DNA from: Burkholderiaceae bacterium
GTDB taxonomy: Bacteria; Pseudomonadota; Gammaproteobacteria; Burkholderiales; Burkholderiaceae_C
Reading direction: 5' to 3'
Length of the DNA: 6,494 nt
NCBI GenBank assembly: GCA_025458585.1
Contig: JALOSD010000093.1
Coordinates: 1-6,494 of the forward strand
The notes beneath the pieces were generated by a model that searched no databases, was not told where the DNA came from, and saw only the letters and a list, made by a program, of their open reading frames with translations. Positions 5,611-6,494 of this stretch are shown piece by piece. The stretch's first letter is position 1. The number at the start of each line of letters is the position of its first letter. Both the position numbers and the translations under genes were made by a program.

Positions 5611-6494
5611 ATGGACACCAAACGCGCCGACCTGACCGCCCGCAACTTCCCGAGCGCCGAGGAGGACGCGCACGCCGTGCCGGCGATCGAACGCTACGCC
5701 GGACCCGAGAGTTCGTACCGCCTCGCCTTCACCGACACGCAGTTCCTGCTGCGCGACGAGCTGCGCCCGGTGCGCATGCAGCTCGAGCTGCTCAAGCCCG
5801 AGCTGGTGCAGCAGGAACAGGGCATCGAGTCGACGATCGTGATCTTCGGCAGCGCGCGCGTCCTGCCGCCCGACGAGGCGCAGCGCCGGCTCGACGAGGC
5901 GCGCCGCGGCGGCGACGCGCAGGCGATCGCGCGCGCCGAGACTGCGCTCGCGATGAGCCGCTACTACGACGAGGCCCGCCGCTTCGCCGGCCTGGTCACG
6001 ACGCGCTCGCGCTCGCACGACACGCCGATCTACGTGTGCACTGGCGGCGGCCCAGGGATCATGGAAGCGGGCAACCGCGGCGCGCACGAGGTCGACGGCA
6101 AGAGCATCGGGCTGAACATCGTGCTGCCGCACGAGCAGGCGCCCAACCCGTACATCACGCCGCAGCTGTGCTTCCAGTTCCACTACTTCGCGATGCGCAA
6201 GATGCACTTCCTGATGCGCAGCATCGCGCTCGTGTGCTTCCCCGGCGGCTTCGGCACGCTCGACGAACTGTTCGAGGTGATGACGCTGCAGCAGACCGGC
6301 AAGATCCGCCAGCGGCCGATCCTGCTGTTCGGCCGCGACTTCTGGAGCCGGCTCATCGACTTCGATCACCTCGTCGACACCGGCATGATCGCCGCCGAGG
6401 ACAAGCGCCTGTTCCACTACGTCGAGACGGCGGAGCAGGCGTGGGAGCTGCTCGCCGCGCACTACGGCTTCGACGCCGCGCCGACCGAGACCGG
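5611..6494 (+). CDS. LOG-family (TIGR00730-like) nucleotide-processing protein (partial, 3' end outside window)
   Basis: The reading frame is open for 294 codons to the right edge, without a stop. It has the LOG Rossmann-fold signatures: IVIFGSAR (76-83), CTGGGPGIMEAGNRGA (143-158), LPHEQAPNPYITP (162-174), FHYFAMRKMHF (190-200, with R196 and K197) and PGGFGTLDELFEV (211-223, with E219). In characterised LOG proteins the conserved Arg and the PGGxGTxxE glutamate act in phosphoribohydrolase cleavage of nucleoside monophosphates. Such enzymes release cytokinin-like bases or, in PpnN-type proteins, purine bases. Older annotations call them lysine decarboxylases, which is misleading. An extra segment of about 70 residues precedes the fold, and 84-130 includes a charged helical insert, as in the longer bacterial LOG proteins. 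The ATG at 5611 gives a plausible start but has no Shine-Dalgarno. The frame is open upstream to an in-frame GTG at 5440, inside moeB, which would translate the tandem repeat; this is less likely. Exact substrate is unknown. Confidence 0.88.
   Translation, partial: MDTKRADLTARNFPSAEEDAHAVPAIERYAGPESSYRLAFTDTQFLLRDELRPVRMQLELLKPELVQQEQGIESTIVIFGSARVLPPDEAQRRLDEARRGGDAQAIARAETALAMSRYYDEARRFAGLVTTRSRSHDTPIYVCTGGGPGIMEAGNRGAHEVDGKSIGLNIVLPHEQAPNPYITPQLCFQFHYFAMRKMHFLMRSIALVCFPGGFGTLDELFEVMTLQQTGKIRQRPILLFGRDFWSRLIDFDHLVDTGMIAAEDKRLFHYVETAEQAWELLAAHYGFDAAPTET

Noticed and set aside
5379..5645. A small minus-strand frame with a KGQPG-like pentapeptide repeat (88 codons)
   Set aside because: The repeat peptide is only the 15-bp DNA repeat read in a frame that lacks stops. 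There is no promoter or RBS, and it overlaps the ends of two real genes on the other strand.
5575..6462. A 295-codon minus-strand frame opposite the LOG gene
   Set aside because: The plus-strand frame carries the GGGPGIMEA and PGGFGTLDE signatures; the minus frame is a shadow that ends in the tandem repeat.

Overview
The window is about 6.5 kb of very GC-rich DNA with strongly G/C-biased third codon positions and almost no wasted space. Protein content (a two-domain iron permease with an FbpC-type ATPase, and ctpA followed directly by moeB) fits a high-GC betaproteobacterium, probably Burkholderiales or a relative. That assignment is inferred from gene content and composition; no rRNA or tRNA gene is present to test it.

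Left edge (1-270): the first 51 codons of a tyrosine-recombinase (DUF4102-type) integrase run leftward out of the window. Two direct repeats and a palindrome-like element sit just upstream of its start. Integrases of this kind usually lie at one end of an integrated island with the start codon facing the attachment site, so the spacer at 156-270 is the likely boundary between a mobile element to the left and host chromosome to the right.

Iron uptake (271-3082): a 540-aa two-domain inner-membrane permease (minus strand) and a 369-aa ATPase (plus strand) are divergent. The 79-bp gap between them contains a good Fur-box-like 19-mer (1929-1947), so both genes are probably iron-repressed from one operator. 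The ATPase lacks a well-placed Shine-Dalgarno sequence and has a possible -10 box so close to its ATG that it may be leaderless. No periplasmic substrate-binding protein is in the window.

Housekeeping block (3083-6494): a secreted or membrane-anchored S41 protease (ctpA) has a good -10 box, a good RBS and a strong intrinsic terminator. It is followed by moeB, an E1-like adenylyltransferase with an intact catalytic core and zinc site. A LOG-family (TIGR00730-like) nucleotide-processing gene comes next and runs off the right edge. The moeB-LOG gap is filled by a 15-bp tandem repeat of six full units that ends at the LOG start codon, where an RBS would normally be.

No clearly new biological system is visible. 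The items most worth checking are the island boundary with its repeats, the shared Fur-type operator of a transporter with no local binding protein, and the 15-bp tandem repeat in front of the LOG gene. There is no stretch over 300 bases without a gene.
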